DNA of 64,000 bases from Cavia porcellus (GCF_034190915.1 NW_026947484.1:79865982-79929981); one strand, 5' to 3'; positions 35,278 through 47,173 are shown, counted from the stretch's first letter. Notes: generated from the sequence alone by a model not told the origin. A program made the numbers and translations.

Positions 35278-35821
35278 AATTTAGTCCAACCCTTCAAAGT
35301 TACATATGCACACTGAAACTGAGAAAGTTCAGCAACTGATCAATGCACAGGGCTGAATCCTAGCAGAACTGGACTAGTTCATCTCTTCCTTCAACACTTA
35401 CTGAGATCTTTCTGACTGAGAGGAGATTACTGCACTGTACTCTGGCCATGATGGGAAAATATATATATACTCACCCAACAGAGCTGATAAATAATAAATT
35501 ATTACCGTGCAACCAGTTGTTTAGTTAGCAGTGGGGTAAAAACTGCTTTAAAAAAAGCAGAGAAAAACATACCGTCTAAAAAGAATGACTGGTATCTGGC
35601 CTAACTTGGGGATTAGGTAAAATGTCTCTAGAGAGAAAATCCAAAGGATAAATTAGTTAGCTAACCATGGTTCAGAAAAAAGGCTGTGTGTCCAAGCACA
35701 GTACATGATGGAAGAGGCTTTAAGGGGAAAAAAATAAGAAAATATCTCAGATAAAAAAGTCTGACCTTCTCTCAGATATGCTTTCCACCATACTTGGCTT
35801 TTCTGGAAATCCAGTCCCAAG
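35278..35821. other. Mostly unassigned; MIR-like piece at 35280-35375
   Basis: 'gaaactgagaaagttcagca' with 'cagggctgaatcctagcaga' after it is weakly MIR-like, antisense. Otherwise nothing is recognised. Confidence 0.4.
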
Positions 35822-35985
35822 GAAAATAATGTCATTATTCTTTCAAGTTATGGTAATCAAAATGTTAACTATAAAATAGTTAAGCCTAAAAAAGTCAAAA
35901 AAGTCAAAAGAAAATAATGTCATTATTCTTACAAGTAATGCTAATCAAAATGTTAACTATAAAATAGTTAAGCCTAAAAAAGTCA
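35822..35985. repeat. 88-bp tandem duplication
   Basis: 'gaaaataatgtcattattct' at 35822 recurs at 35910. The second copy differs by three substitutions and stops after 76 bp. Each copy holds the small hairpin 'ttaactat aaa atagttaa'. Confidence 0.95.
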
Positions 35986-38900
35986 TTTGCAGTGTTCACA
36001 AGCTACCCATGTTACCTTACAAGTATTCTAAAACTGAAATATTTTACCTTTTGTGAAGCTGAAAATATTCTTTCCAATCTCACATACCACAAGCATGAAG
36101 TTATGTCTTTCCAGTCTACAAAGAACTTCTATAATAGCACTAACTTTTCTTAACCATGAATGGCATTACAATGCAGCCCTGATAAATAACGAGTTCTGTA
36201 CTTACTGTACAGTTGATAAATCCTGTCCCAATGACACATGCCTGTCAAATTCAACTTTGTGGAGGGTTCAATCACAACCTTCTTGCACAAACATTTCATC
36301 CCTGGTTAAGGCACCAAATACCAATTCAAAGATGGGTCCTACCTCAAGTTCATCACCAAGTAAATTGGGTAGATACACTGACTGGCTAGCCCCAAACACC
36401 CAGACTTTAGAAAGTCAACAGTCACATAACACTGTCAACGAATAAAAAACCTCGCATGTCTGAAGCTGCTGTACATGGAGTCAAACATGAAGTCCAGAAG
36501 AATCTGAAGCCACTCAAATTCTTACTGCTTCTGAAAGTACGCCCCTGGTTTCTTTTTTCTATAGTGCGGTTGGCTATAAAGTCCGTGATTCCTTCATTTT
36601 CTCATTTTTACCTCACACTAACTAAATAAGAATTATATATTCTGGAAGAGAGCAAAGGGACTGGATGAGATTGGCATAGTCCATCAAGCCATAAATGCCC
36701 AAGAGGCATTTTAAAAGACTTTATGTCAAGTGACACAGATATTCCCTACCACTAAAAAACAGTGTGAGTCCTCTATTGGAGATTTCTGAGCTTGTTTCCA
36801 ATAACTGACTTTGCCCACCCATCCTGTCTTGTTCAGGGAAGGCTGTGATGTTTTACCACAATTGCTTTGCTCTGCTCTGATGCCATCTTGAAAGACTCCT
36901 TCACATGGATGTACTCAATCACCCAGCAATAAATGAGACATCTAAAGATTCTGATGCTCACCATTTCTGTCATGTTTTCTCCACCCTTCGAGGACTCCAT
37001 TGATGTAGAAAGCCACTACAATCCCATTAACAGTTGGTATGTGATCAGATGATAACTAAAGTGAACACAAACACTTAAAAAACACAAAGAACTTCTTGGG
37101 CAACATGACTCAAGAGATTTTTTGAGATCTGATCCACAAACTGAACAATCACAGCAAAATGCTTTCATCATCAAGGAACAGCCATGCAACCAGCCATCAT
37201 GGGCCTGTCATACCTAGTTCTGCTACAGGAAGCAAAAAGTTTGGCCTTTATTCTTTTCTGAAAACCTTTTCTTTTTCAGTAACCATTAAGTCATTCTAGG
37301 CTTCTTCCTACCACATCACCACCCAGATACTTGCAAAGGTCATTTCTTAATAGGGAATATGTCTGTATTGCAGCTAGGTATTTGCCTGGAAAGATGAAGA
37401 GAGATGCTAATTTAGTTCTAAGGAAGTAATTGTAACCAGTTCAACATTTTGCTTAACTGTTCCTTAACCAACAAAGCTTTGAAAGAGACTGAAGATACAC
37501 TATCACTTCTTTGAAGAAGTTGACAATTTGTGGGAATGTACATACACCCTAGGAATACAAGGCAATATATAAATGTCACATGAGGGTTAGAGACAGGGTG
37601 AGTATAGCATTTAGAAAAAGGAGAAATTTCCTTAGGCAGAGGTGATGCTAGAAGTCTTTCCCCATACAGATGACCAGTCTGTAACGGGTAGCTAGGGTGG
37701 TGATACATAGATATGATTCCCAGAAAAAGAGGCATTGCAAACAAAGATAGAACTTGGAAGATGAATACCCTGACTGAAGGCAGAGTGAGTCAGAGAAGTT
37801 CATGAAGGTGCAAGGATAATATTCCTCCTCCAAATACAGGTTCCCACAATGATGCCTTCTCAACAGCATTTAGGATGGGTGCTAAGATGAATTCAGCGGA
37901 AGCTAGGTGACTTCAGAGATTTCATGAGTAATTTGAACATCACAGGAAGACTGTGAAGCACTGACCTTGCTGCATGCAAGAAACATCTTTCTAATGTGCT
38001 GCTTCCCTGGCAACCAATAGGCCTGGCTTCATACTCCTGGCCCAGCTCCAGTTCAAGGAACTAACTGCTAATATTAAAACTTAGCTGCGTCTCAGTGCAG
38101 TGGGAATCCCCTCAAACACATGCATTCTCAAACACTTCGATTGAAAGAAAGACAAAATTCTTCCTGTAAAGTAGTCACACTGTTCAAGTCCATCCTGAAA
38201 GAAAGGAAGGGGAGGTGGGAAAGGGAGACGAAACCGCCATACACTTGACTACCTGCTAGTGGTCCTTCTCATGACTTGATAGGAGGAAGGTTGGATATAA
38301 AATAGGCAACTAGGATGAGGCTTAGGAGTAAGTTCTAGGCTCTGCTTCTCCATCCTCTTTCCTTAGTGACACTGAGCGCTGTTTCTGGCAGCCCAGAGGG
38401 AATTCACAACCCTAGCCAAACCCTCAGTTAATAGAAAAGTCACTGAGGAAAGAAACAAAATGAACCACTTCTCTTACTGGTTGTTTTCCATGAATTTCCT
38501 AAAGGAATGCTTGGGATGTCATAGTTAATTAACTCCTAATTAAATTAAGCCTGTCAAACAGACTAAAATATAACTTGGGCTTCATAGCTTCCTAGTTATA
38601 ACGGGGATCCCAACTGGAATTAGTGCAGTTACAGAAGTGAAAAGCTGAAGAAGGAAAGGTAAGGGAACAGAGACACCAAAGTCTAGTGCCCCCCAGTTGT
38701 CTTCAACTTAAACCCTGGGGTCTGACAGCCCCAGTTCCCAGTGGTGGCAGTGAGTCCCAAGTCCCTGGGAGGCGAGTCTACACTTGTGGAGAAGAGAGAT
38801 GTCCTAGTAGAGATGGTCTGTTTCTCTTGGGAATCACTGTAATAGAGGGAGAGCTACAAAGGGGGACAAGCTTGTGACACCAGTTTTCTCTGAAAAGGAA

Positions 38901-39479
38901 AGTATATCCCTTAGATTTTCTCTTAAAGGAATAAACACAAATAAGTTCTGAAATAGAAAGTCTGGGGTTCAAACTCTAGCTGTCCTACTATGCCCCATCC
39001 TTCCTAAGTTTCTACAGGAATGAGGAAAGGACAGTCTGTGTGGGAGAGGGGAGGAGTCACACGTAGAGTGCCAAGCTCAGCATCATCTACCTCAGTATGG
39101 AAATGCTAGTTCCATTTATTTGACGTATATGAGAAATGGAGGTTAGGAATTAGATGAAAATATAAATAAACTTGGGTTTTTAGAACATTAAAATTCCATA
39201 ACAAAGGGTAGAATTTTATAGGGAATGGTAAAGTTTAAATAGCTCCTTCATATTTATGACTTCTTTGTCCCTGACAATCACCCTCTTGGATTGGATTAAC
39301 CTAGGACATTCAGTTATGTGCTTGATGTCACACAACCAGCAATGATATGCAAAGGAAAAAATACACACCGTGAACAGAATTCAAAATAAATGATGTGTTT
39401 TTTTCTTATAAATTACAGCCTTATTTCCGGCAACTTCACCATGAGGTACGTGTATTTTTCCCAGTGTTCATACCATAAA
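35986..39479. other. Long unassigned stretch
   Basis: I recognise no gene, SINE, LINE or LTR here. The frame of 130 codons at 36053-36445 has no known domain. 'gttaattaactcctaattaa' at about 38524-38543 is a notably AT-palindromic patch with homeodomain-type cores. Confidence 0.4.
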
Positions 39480-39770
39480 GTGTATCCACTTAGCAAACAT
39501 CTGTTGAATACCGACTATGCGCCCTTGGTGTTGCTATACCCTAAAGATGCTTCCCTGCAGACACATGAGGGAGAGGAACACAGCAGGAGAACAATGAGAA
39601 CAGAAAACATTGGAAATAAGCACATTTTTCAGCATGCTAGAGTTAGTGTTATGGAAAAGTGTTACGGAAGCAGGACAAGAAGGATGGGGTGGGGCGGAAG
39701 GTGCTGGCTGCAATTTTAATAAGGTGCTAAGAGTAAGCCCCACAGAGAAGGCAACCGAGGTTGTCAGTAC
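39480..39770 (-). mobile_element. L2 LINE 3' fragment
   Basis: The plus strand reads 'gcaaacatctgttgaatacc', 'gactatgcgcccttggtg' and later 'gaagcaggacaagaaggatg', the antisense of the L2 3' end with its upstream part. Confidence 0.7.
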
Positions 39771-40703
39771 ATAATAGCACTCTAGATAAAGGGAATCGCC
39801 AGCAGGAGGATGCAGAATCAGGGATGTCTAATGGAAAAGCTTTGTGGCCCATGTGGCTGGGGTGGATATCAAGAGAAGGATAACTGAAGGGAAATTCTGT
39901 TTGTTCTTAAGACTGATGGAAAGGTGGCTTACATGCTGTGAGCACACTGTGATTCCTTCTCACAAGGACCTGTGTTGTCAAAGCTCATCTCCCACAAAGC
40001 ATGCTGTTGTCAGTTTACACTTCCTTACATCATAACCAAACATCTGGTCAACTTGAGAACATTTCACTAATCCTCATGTTTAGTATTAGAGAAACAAAAA
40101 TTTTAAAAATACCTGAGATTATATTTTTCACCTTGTAAATCAATTAGGTTGGCTTTATGTGTAGTCTAAACTCATAAGTCAAATACTTAGCAACATGGAT
40201 TCCACCACCAGGCTTTTCACCTAGGCTTTAATTTTTGAGAATTAATAACTTTTCCAATAAGCCTGAGATCCCAGCTATAAGATTTTTAGACTTTCCCTCA
40301 GTCATTTACAAAGAGCCAGATTATAAACGTCTGATATTGTATGAATTAGTGTCGAGCTGTGAGAACAAAGCAAATAATTAGCAGCAGCACACATGGTGGA
40401 TTCTATTTCAGATTCTCTCTGACTGCCACCCTGATATAAGCAAATGATACCGGTCATGTATCTCCTGATCACAGTCACAGTAACACTCACCACACATCAA
40501 CTTCCACCTGCTCACAGTTCCAAAAATAGAGCAGCAGAGAGATTTCTGTGTGCTCCAGAAAGTACTGGGTCTTAGAAATTGAAAAAGATACAATTTTTTT
40601 GATGCAGTGTTTGTTCAAGAGCAAAAGGAACCAAGCATCATCAATTCTTTGCCATGCTCCTCAAAGAACTCAGTCTCTAAGATTATCACCTGAGCATTTA
40701 ATA
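39771..40703. other. Unassigned non-coding stretch
   Basis: Nothing recognised. Confidence 0.5.
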
Positions 40704-40787
40704 TATCATACATTGTATAATACATATGCTAGATTATAGCATATGTATTATACAATGTATGATTATAGCGTATGTATTATACATGGT
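40704..40787. repeat. 26-27 bp AT-rich palindrome with a third partial copy
   Basis: Arms 40705-40730 and 40738-40763 are perfectly complementary (26 bp; one further pair inside the loop), separated by 7 bases. A third partial copy of the right arm, starting 'gattatagcgtatgtattat', follows at 40761-40787 and runs into the start of the next LTR. Confidence 0.95.
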
Positions 40788-41123
40788 TTATGTTGGTGGA
40801 CCCCAGGCCTCATGCATTTGCATTGTGCATTTGTGATTGGTTCATTGTCTAGTGCTTGGATTGGGGGTGTGAGTGCTACACTGGCCTAGGGGTGGAGCCA
40901 GGATGTAATGTAATGGCAGGAAGAAGGTGTGTCTTGCTCTTTTGCGGGTTTCCTCCTTGCTGTTTGCAGCCGCCATGAACTGCAGCCCAGCCATGCCAGC
41001 CTGACTTGGAGCCAACTGAGTATGGACTGAAACCTCCAAAAACTGTAAGAACTCAACCTTCCCTTTCCCAACTTTGGGCTTCAGGTATTTTGTCTCAGTA
41101 ATGAGTAAAAAGTAACTAAGACA
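40779..41123 (+). mobile_element. MaLR solo LTR (copy C)
   Basis: Sense-orientation member of the family at 11002-11343 and 11529-11901: 'acatggtttatgttggtgga', 'gattggttcattgtctagtg', 'ggggtggagccagg', 'aactgtaagaactcaacc' and 'gtaactaagaca' at the end. It lacks the CCA expansion of copy B. Confidence 0.85.
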
Positions 41124-41227
41124 CTGTACTACATAAGGAATAAAGATCAAGACTGAAGAAGGATGGTTCAAATATGGGTGATGAAGAATAAACTTGAAAT
41201 ACTAACTCATATCATCTTTATATAACT

Positions 41228-41370
41228 TTTTTTACGCTACAGGGGACTGAACCCAGGACCTTTGCACTGAGCCACACACCCAGCTCTTTCTTTTTTAAAA
41301 AAAGTTTTTGTTTTTTTTTTTGTTTGTTTTAAATATAGGGTCTTGCTAAGTTGCCTAGACTGGTGGGTGA
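41228..41370 (-). mobile_element. B1-dID SINE fragment
   Basis: On plus: 'caggggactgaacccaggac' and 'actgagccacacacccagct' (ID half), a T/A linker, then 'agggtcttgctaagttgcct' (B1 half), all antisense. The B1 half is truncated after about 30 bp. Confidence 0.8.
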
Positions 41371-42319
41371 TATAACTGAATTAGAAATTTGTCACTGTCT
41401 TTTGCAAAACCTATCCTAGCCAATCTGACTAGTGCTTCTCTTAATGAGATAATGTCACCATCAGGTAGAGACAAGAGTAGATCATATATGCTGTGAAACT
41501 TCACATAATAAAGACATATGTAACTTCATATTAATCTGATACATGGTAACTTGAAGCCTTGAGTGATTTCCCATTTTTATTTTGTGCTTTACAAATGAAA
41601 GCTTCCATTACATCCCAGTCAAATGTCCTACTCAACCACTGAATACTGGTGGAATCTCATTTTCAACCAATATGATTAATACAATGTAGACAATTTGACA
41701 TATGGTCATTGCCATACTACTAACAATATGCCCAAGGGCCAAGAACAGTGTTGGCAAACCTGGGCCACATGTGTTGTTTGCATCATTGATAGCTCTAAAA
41801 GACTATCTCTAGCCTATAGGATTTCCTTGAACTAGCTCTAAGAAATCTTTAGGTTTTGGTCAGAAACAATCTGTTAAATCACTTACCAAGTTTTCTGATT
41901 TCTAAGCATTCTTTTTGTAAACACCTGGGTTTAATCTGAGCAGTTCATAAACCAACTCACTGATACCAGGTTATCTGTAGCAGCATATCTCTAAAACATG
42001 AAAGTAGTCATTTCTGTGCATTCTTGTGTCAAAAATTAGTGATCAGTACCTGTGTGTGCATGCAAGTGTGTGTGTGTTTGCCTCTAAGGCATCTTAGATA
42101 TGTTTCAGATGATTTAAGCTATCTCCCTACACGCAACAAACATGACAAGAACATAATATCCAAAGGTCGCTTTGCCTAGGCTTTGTGCTAAGGTAGAATT
42201 TATCGCTTAATTTTTATAGCAATATTCTAAGAGTGACGGCGAATCTTTCAGAACTTTCAATAACAAACTGTTCAAAAAAAAAATAAAATAACAAACTGTT
42301 CTAAAATGTCACTACACTA
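41371..42319. other. Mostly unassigned; possible hAT-like MITE at 41745-41890
   Basis: 'gtgttggcaaacctgggcca' recalls the end of an old hAT-class MITE. A short TG tract is near 42060-42078. No gene is recognised. Confidence 0.4.
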
Positions 42320-42440
42320 TTATCATTCCCTTTTTACAGATAAGCAAATGGAGGCTCAGAGAGCTCAAGCAACTGGTCCACATCGTCCAGCTAGGAAATA
42401 GTAGTTTCTATCCCAACTATTGTGCTTGGTTTGACACCCT
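42320..42440 (-). mobile_element. MIR SINE
   Basis: The plus strand reads 'ttacagataagcaaatggag' then 'gctcagagagctcaagcaac', antisense MIR. Confidence 0.8.
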
Positions 42441-42664
42441 TATGATTATAATTCACTTCTTTAATATCTCAGGGTTTTCTTTGTTCTAAGAATATATTTT
42501 ATAAAAGTCCACTTTCAGCACAGATTTTCATGTAAAATCCTCCCAACCATAACCTGGTTTCATTCATTTGTATAGAAAAAATAAACCTTCCAAATCTATT
42601 TCATTACTTAGTGGCTAGATTTAGCAGAAATACCCTGTCCCAATTCCTTAAAAAGTTAAACGTA

Positions 42665-42835
42665 CAGCTGGGCATGGTGGTGCATGCTGGCAGTCCTAGA
42701 ATTTAAGAGGCTGAAACAGGAGAACTACTACAAGTTTAAGGCCAGTGTGGGCTCTAGAATGAGTCCAAGGCCAGCCTGAACTGCAAAGTGGAACCCTATC
42801 TCAAAAAGACTCTGCCCCCAAAAAGCTAAACATAC
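42665..42835 (+). mobile_element. B1 SINE
   Basis: 'agctgggcatggtggtgcat' at the start, 'gtttaaggccagtgtgggct', 'gtccaaggccagcctgaact' and 'ggaaccctatctcaaaaaga' at the end follow the B1 order. Confidence 0.85.
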
Positions 42836-42849
42836 AGAATGATAAAAAA

Positions 42850-42972
42850 TATAGTAAACAGGGCTGGGGATTTAGCTCAGCGGCATAAGCACCTGCCTTG
42901 CAAGCAGGCAGTCGTGAGTTCAATCCCCGGTAACAATAAAAAGAAAAAGAAAAAAAAATATATAGTAAACAG
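42850..42972 (+). mobile_element. Young ID SINE with target-site duplication
   Basis: The body begins at 42861 ('gggctggggatttagctcag'), has box A 'tagctcagcggcataag' and box B 'gagttcaatccccggt', and a tail of A-rich blocks. 'tatagtaaacag' flanks it at 42850-42861 and 42961-42972. Confidence 0.93.
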
Positions 42973-43185
42973 TAATATTTTAAAAAGATTTATTTTAGTA
43001 AAAGACACATTGCCATTAATCCCCTCCAAAATATTTCTGCTCGCTTTGAACATACTTATCCCATCATTCTCATCACTTTCTGAAGTTCTAAATCCTGAAT
43101 CAATTAAACATTTACCTTTCATAGTCATTCTGATTTGCAGAAGGTCAGAAGTCTCCTGATGCCACCTCCACACACAACAAAGTTT
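42973..43185 (-). mobile_element. Mariner-like relic, copy 3 (one arm)
   Basis: The minus strand retains 'MTMKGKC' and a 'SESDEND' remnant, then the shared end 'aatggcaatgtgtcttttac'. It is homologous to the other mariner-like relics and carries stops in the family frame. Confidence 0.65.
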
Positions 43186-43251
43186 TTATTTAACAGAAAC
43201 TTCTGTAAACATTTGATTGAAGACGGGTGAATGAGAAATACAGTGAATGTG

Positions 43252-43400
43252 TCAATTAAAAATTTTATTACAGTAAAAGACATATTGCCATTAATCACTC
43301 TCAAAATACTGCCCTCACTTTGAATATACTTATCCTACTATTACTGGAAATGTATCTTTTATTGTAATGAGTTTTTTAATTAAACATTCACTTTGTACAC
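43252..43400. mobile_element. Mariner-like relic, copy 4 (internally deleted palindrome)
   Basis: The left arm 'ttacagtaaaagacatattg' (from about 43268) to about 43345 is followed within a few bases by the opposite end 'aaatgtatcttttattgtaa'. Both termini are thus present with almost no interior. Confidence 0.6.
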
Positions 43401-43424
43401 TTATCCCATGGCTCAGTCATCTCC

Positions 43425-43905
43425 TTCCTTGTTATTTGCCCAAGAAAAATGCAAACATCTGCTTGTGCCAAGATTTATACATAAACATTCACCGCCATTT
43501 CATTCAGCATAGTCAAAAACTGGTCTCACAGGGAAGCGAATAAACAAAACACAGTATCCACCCAATGAAGTAGTACTTAACAATATCAAGGAAGTAACTA
43601 TTGATCTATGCAACAACACAGATGAATCTCAAGGTAATTAGGACAGTTAAAGAAAATACACACAAAAGTACATTCACTGCTAACATTTACCTAAAATTCC
43701 AGAAAATGCAAATAAATTCATGGTAACAAAAACCAGGTCAGTGGTTGCTCAGACAAGAGCCTGAGAAAATAATGGATCCAAGGAGGAGTAAGGAAAGGTC
43801 TGGAGAGAAGGAATATTTTCTTTATTATCTTGTTTGGGCCATGGTTTCACATTATTTGTGAAATTCATGTTATCTCTTTAAAAGCATATAATTCATTAAA
43901 CATAG
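43425..43905 (+). mobile_element. Ancient L1M 3' fragment
   Basis: 'caacaacacagatgaatctc' near 43611, 'ctaaaattccagaaaatgca' near 43692 and 'caggtcagtggttgctcaga' near 43736 are L1M 3'-end landmarks; heavily decayed. Confidence 0.8.
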
Positions 43906-45544
43906 GCTATAACGCATTAGATTAGAAAATAAATTATATAGATTTATAAAGTAAATCATTTATGTATTGCACTCGTCAAATCATTTTAAAAATGTACTTG
44001 AATTTTTTTCAGAAACTGTCAGACTTTTACCTCATAGCATGCAGAGTTGGAGCTACCCATGTTATTTATTTACATTTTTAATTTTCTCTTCAGTCTTGTG
44101 TATAACCAACAGAGCATCAGCAGTCTAATTACTCAGAAAGTCTTCTCTCAACAAAACTTTGTTCTGCTTTTCTTTTTTCTGTGTCTTCCAAAGAAATCCT
44201 GGAAGCAAAGTCTAATTGAACCTACTAGCTTGGCCATCAGACCCCAAAAAGTATCATCAAGGCAATGTTTGATTTTGTTTTTAAACATAAAAGACTTCCA
44301 GAAACTCAAGAATCTGGGTAAAGAACCACAGCAAGTAAGTCTCAGAAGTTCTCTAAAACCCTCTATGTCAAGACAGTTTAGATCACGTGGGCCACGCAGC
44401 CAATGTCTCCTAGGAAAGTCAAGTACAGTCCCTAGTTTGAACTTTCTGGTTTTCTACAAGACAAAGGATCAAGGAAAGAAGGTGACACTACTGTTCCACG
44501 GGAGATCACAGGCCAGGAAGTATTCTTAGCTGTGGAGGAAGAGACAGAGCTGACAGGATTATGACTGCCGGTGTGTCACTGACCCTCAATAAGATGAGTA
44601 CAGAAACTGAGCACGATCAGAAGTTCACACGGCATTTTGACATCACTGTGATTGGTAGACAAAATTCTCAGTGAACAAGGTATGGCGCATCCAGTGTTGT
44701 CAAACATGTGTGGTGAGTCTAGTCATATAGAATAGACTGTGTTTCATTTACAGTGGATAGAAAATTTAAAAAGAAAACAAAACTGATTCTTTTCCACAGT
44801 TGGCTTGAGAAATGTAGCTGCACAGCACTACTTACAGTGAAAGTTCATTTTCCCCAAAGTGATGACTGTCAGTTCCAGGAAGAAGCCATTCTCTATCATC
44901 TAGTGAAATCCACGCAACCTCCAGCCTGTCTGCAGGTGTTCAGACTGAGCTCGTAAAGTGAATTCAATAAATCTTCTCTATAAGGAAATATATCAAAAGT
45001 GCTGTTTCCATTCTAATTAGGATCATGGCTGTACAGCTGCAAATACAGTTGTCATCACATCAAGAATCAAAATAAAGGTCATGGTAATGACTGTGTGGAT
45101 AGAATTAACTACTTTGTCTTTTCTTTTCTTTCTTTCTTTTGCACTCCTGTAGGAACATACTTATTCTTGAACCAGTGCCATTAGTTTTTGGAGTAATGAG
45201 AGTTTCAGATGCAGATGGGGCTTCTCCATGTGGTCACTGCTTAAATCTAATTATGGCAAAACTAAATGAAGCACAGGAAACACTGTCCTTTCATGTCTCC
45301 TGTTTTTGAGAAATGAGCTGGTAGGGAACTTGAGGCTACATTGTACTACACAGAGAGCACACAGAAGGAAGACGTGCCTCGTGATTGCATGTGAAGCTCT
45401 ATGGGTTCAAAAAGGCAAGAAGAGGGATCATAACTTTAGATTTCATTTTGAAAGCAAGATTTACTTGATATGTACTCTTCCTTCATAATTCAACTCAACT
45501 GTGGCAGTCTTTCCCACATTCCCTGATTAGATTGCTTCCTCTTG
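43906..45544. other. Unassigned stretch
   Basis: No repeat recognised. The frame 44047-44529 (160 codons) is the longest outside the young L1 apart from one at 30149-30640, and shows no domain. The first copy of an exact 27-bp repeat lies at 45158-45184. Confidence 0.45.
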
Positions 45545-45750
45545 TTTATTGCAGACATGATAAATTTTTGTCCCATGATTCTTTGATTGGTATCCATCTC
45601 TCCTGCTGTTTGGTAAGCTCCACCAGCAGGAATCAAACTATTCTCTTCATCACTGGGTCCCTAACACTTAAGTAGAGTGAACAATAGCGCATTCTCAATA
45701 AACATTTGGTAAAGGAAGAGATGAGGAACTGAATTGCTGGATGAACAGAA
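45545..45750 (+). mobile_element. L2 LINE 3' end
   Basis: 'tggtaagctccaccagcagg' then 'cactgggtccctaacactta' and 'ctcaataaacatttggtaaa' match the L2 3' end in sense orientation. Confidence 0.75.
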
Positions 45751-46584
45751 GCCTCTAGACACCAGATCATGCTTACAATCTCTTGGCCTCGGTCTTTTGA
45801 CAAAACTAATCAGCCATGAATGTCATAATAAAAGCTTTAGGGAAACAGGCCATCATCAACCCTAAGAATTTGAGGATGAGAAATACATAAAGAGCATACA
45901 AATCATGGTTCTTGTCCATGGCTCACTTTGTAAAAAAAGCAACTTTCTTTCGGGAAATAACCAAAAAGAGAAAGAGATGTGGGTCATTACGTATGGAAAC
46001 TAGGATAAACTTTTGCAAATCATGTTTTAAAACAAAAGTCATGACAGAGAACAACAAATTTTATAGCACATCCAGTCTATACTTTGTGTCAAATCAAGAA
46101 CATTATCAATTGCAGCTAGTAAAAACCAAAGGGAATGAGGTCAGGCTTCTTTCCTGCATCAGTACTTATTCTTGAACCAGTGCCATTAGGTGCATAGGTG
46201 ATGCATAGGTGCTTTACCAACCAGGATCAGCATTTCGAGAGGTAGGACAGGTCCAGTTTGGTTGGAGTCTGTTTACCCATTTAGTACTAAACTGAAAAGC
46301 TGAAAGTGTACTACAGATCACTTTCAATTATCAATCCACATTAACATAGGTTCATTATTCCCAGAAAACATACAATTATTTCCATGATTGTATATCTGAA
46401 TAACACTTTTCTATTATTGTGCAGTAAGTTTTATTAATGTGCCTTTAAATATAATATCTCAACAAATGCATAAAAATCTATGTCCTTGAGGCATTTTCAA
46501 AAAACGTGAATGACACCAAAAAAGGGCAAAGATCTGACTGGAATGTATGTCTATGCCTATGTCTATGTCTATTTTATTTATGGT
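45751..46584. other. Unassigned stretch with the second 27-bp repeat copy
   Basis: No gene or repeat family recognised. The second copy of the exact 27-bp repeat is at 46163-46189. Confidence 0.45.
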
Positions 46585-47110
46585 ACAGTAAAAAAAACTG
46601 TGAATATTTAAAAATTATCACCGTAGAAAACATATCCCTATTAATTCCCTTCAAAATATCATTCCTTGCTTCAAATACACTTATTCATTCTTGCCATTTT
46701 GGGAGCAGTTCTGGAAGTCTTTTTTGACAAGTGTCTTTAGTTGTGCTGCCCTGGCTGCTTCAATGAATGAATCAATTCAAAATATTTACTTTTTACGGTC
46801 ATTTTGACATTAGAGAAGAGTCGGAAGTCACAGGGTAGCAGAACCAGTGAATAAGGGAGACGAGGGCACGTGGTAATGTTTTGTGTTTCTGCAGCCTGTT
46901 TTTCCTCTGGACGGCGCTTGGCAGCAGCATTCGAATTTTCATCACACCTTATAAAGACACTCACGAAAGAGGATTTCCAGAACTGCTTGAGAAAGTGCCA
47001 AAAATGAGGGGATAACTGTATTCAAAATAAGAGGAGGTATTTTGAGGGAGATAATTGTTGATGTTCTTCTATTGTAATAAATTTTAAAGCATAAACACTC
47101 ACCATACACT
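46585..47110. mobile_element. Palindromic mariner-like relic, copy 5 (best preserved)
   Basis: The left arm (about 46590-46865) reads on minus and encodes 'LPCDFRLFSNVKMTVK', close to the 'APCDFWLFP' signature of mariner transposases. The right arm (about 46950-47110) reads on plus with 'LTKEDFQNCLRKCQK', a stop, and 'RRYFEGDNC', the family's C-terminal pattern. Outer ends mirror one another. Stops and frameshifts make it non-functional. Confidence 0.7.
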
Positions 47111-47157
47111 TTAATCACTATGTATGAATGAGAGAGAAATAAGTAAAATAATTCTTC

Positions 47158-47173
47158 TCTCTCTATATATATA
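47158..47173. repeat. (CT)n/(TA)n microsatellite
   Basis: Short CT run followed by about six TA units. Confidence 0.85.

Noticed and set aside
36053..36445. 130-codon ORF on plus with several Cys residues
   Set aside because: The Cys spacing fits no family I know, and the neighbouring sequence shows no further coding signal.
38524..38560. AT-palindromic 'gttaattaactcctaattaa' as a regulatory site
   Set aside because: Too short and AT-rich to separate from chance in this background.
44047..44529. 160-codon ORF on plus
   Set aside because: No recognisable domain, low-complexity hydrophobic start, and no splice or promoter context; likely chance.
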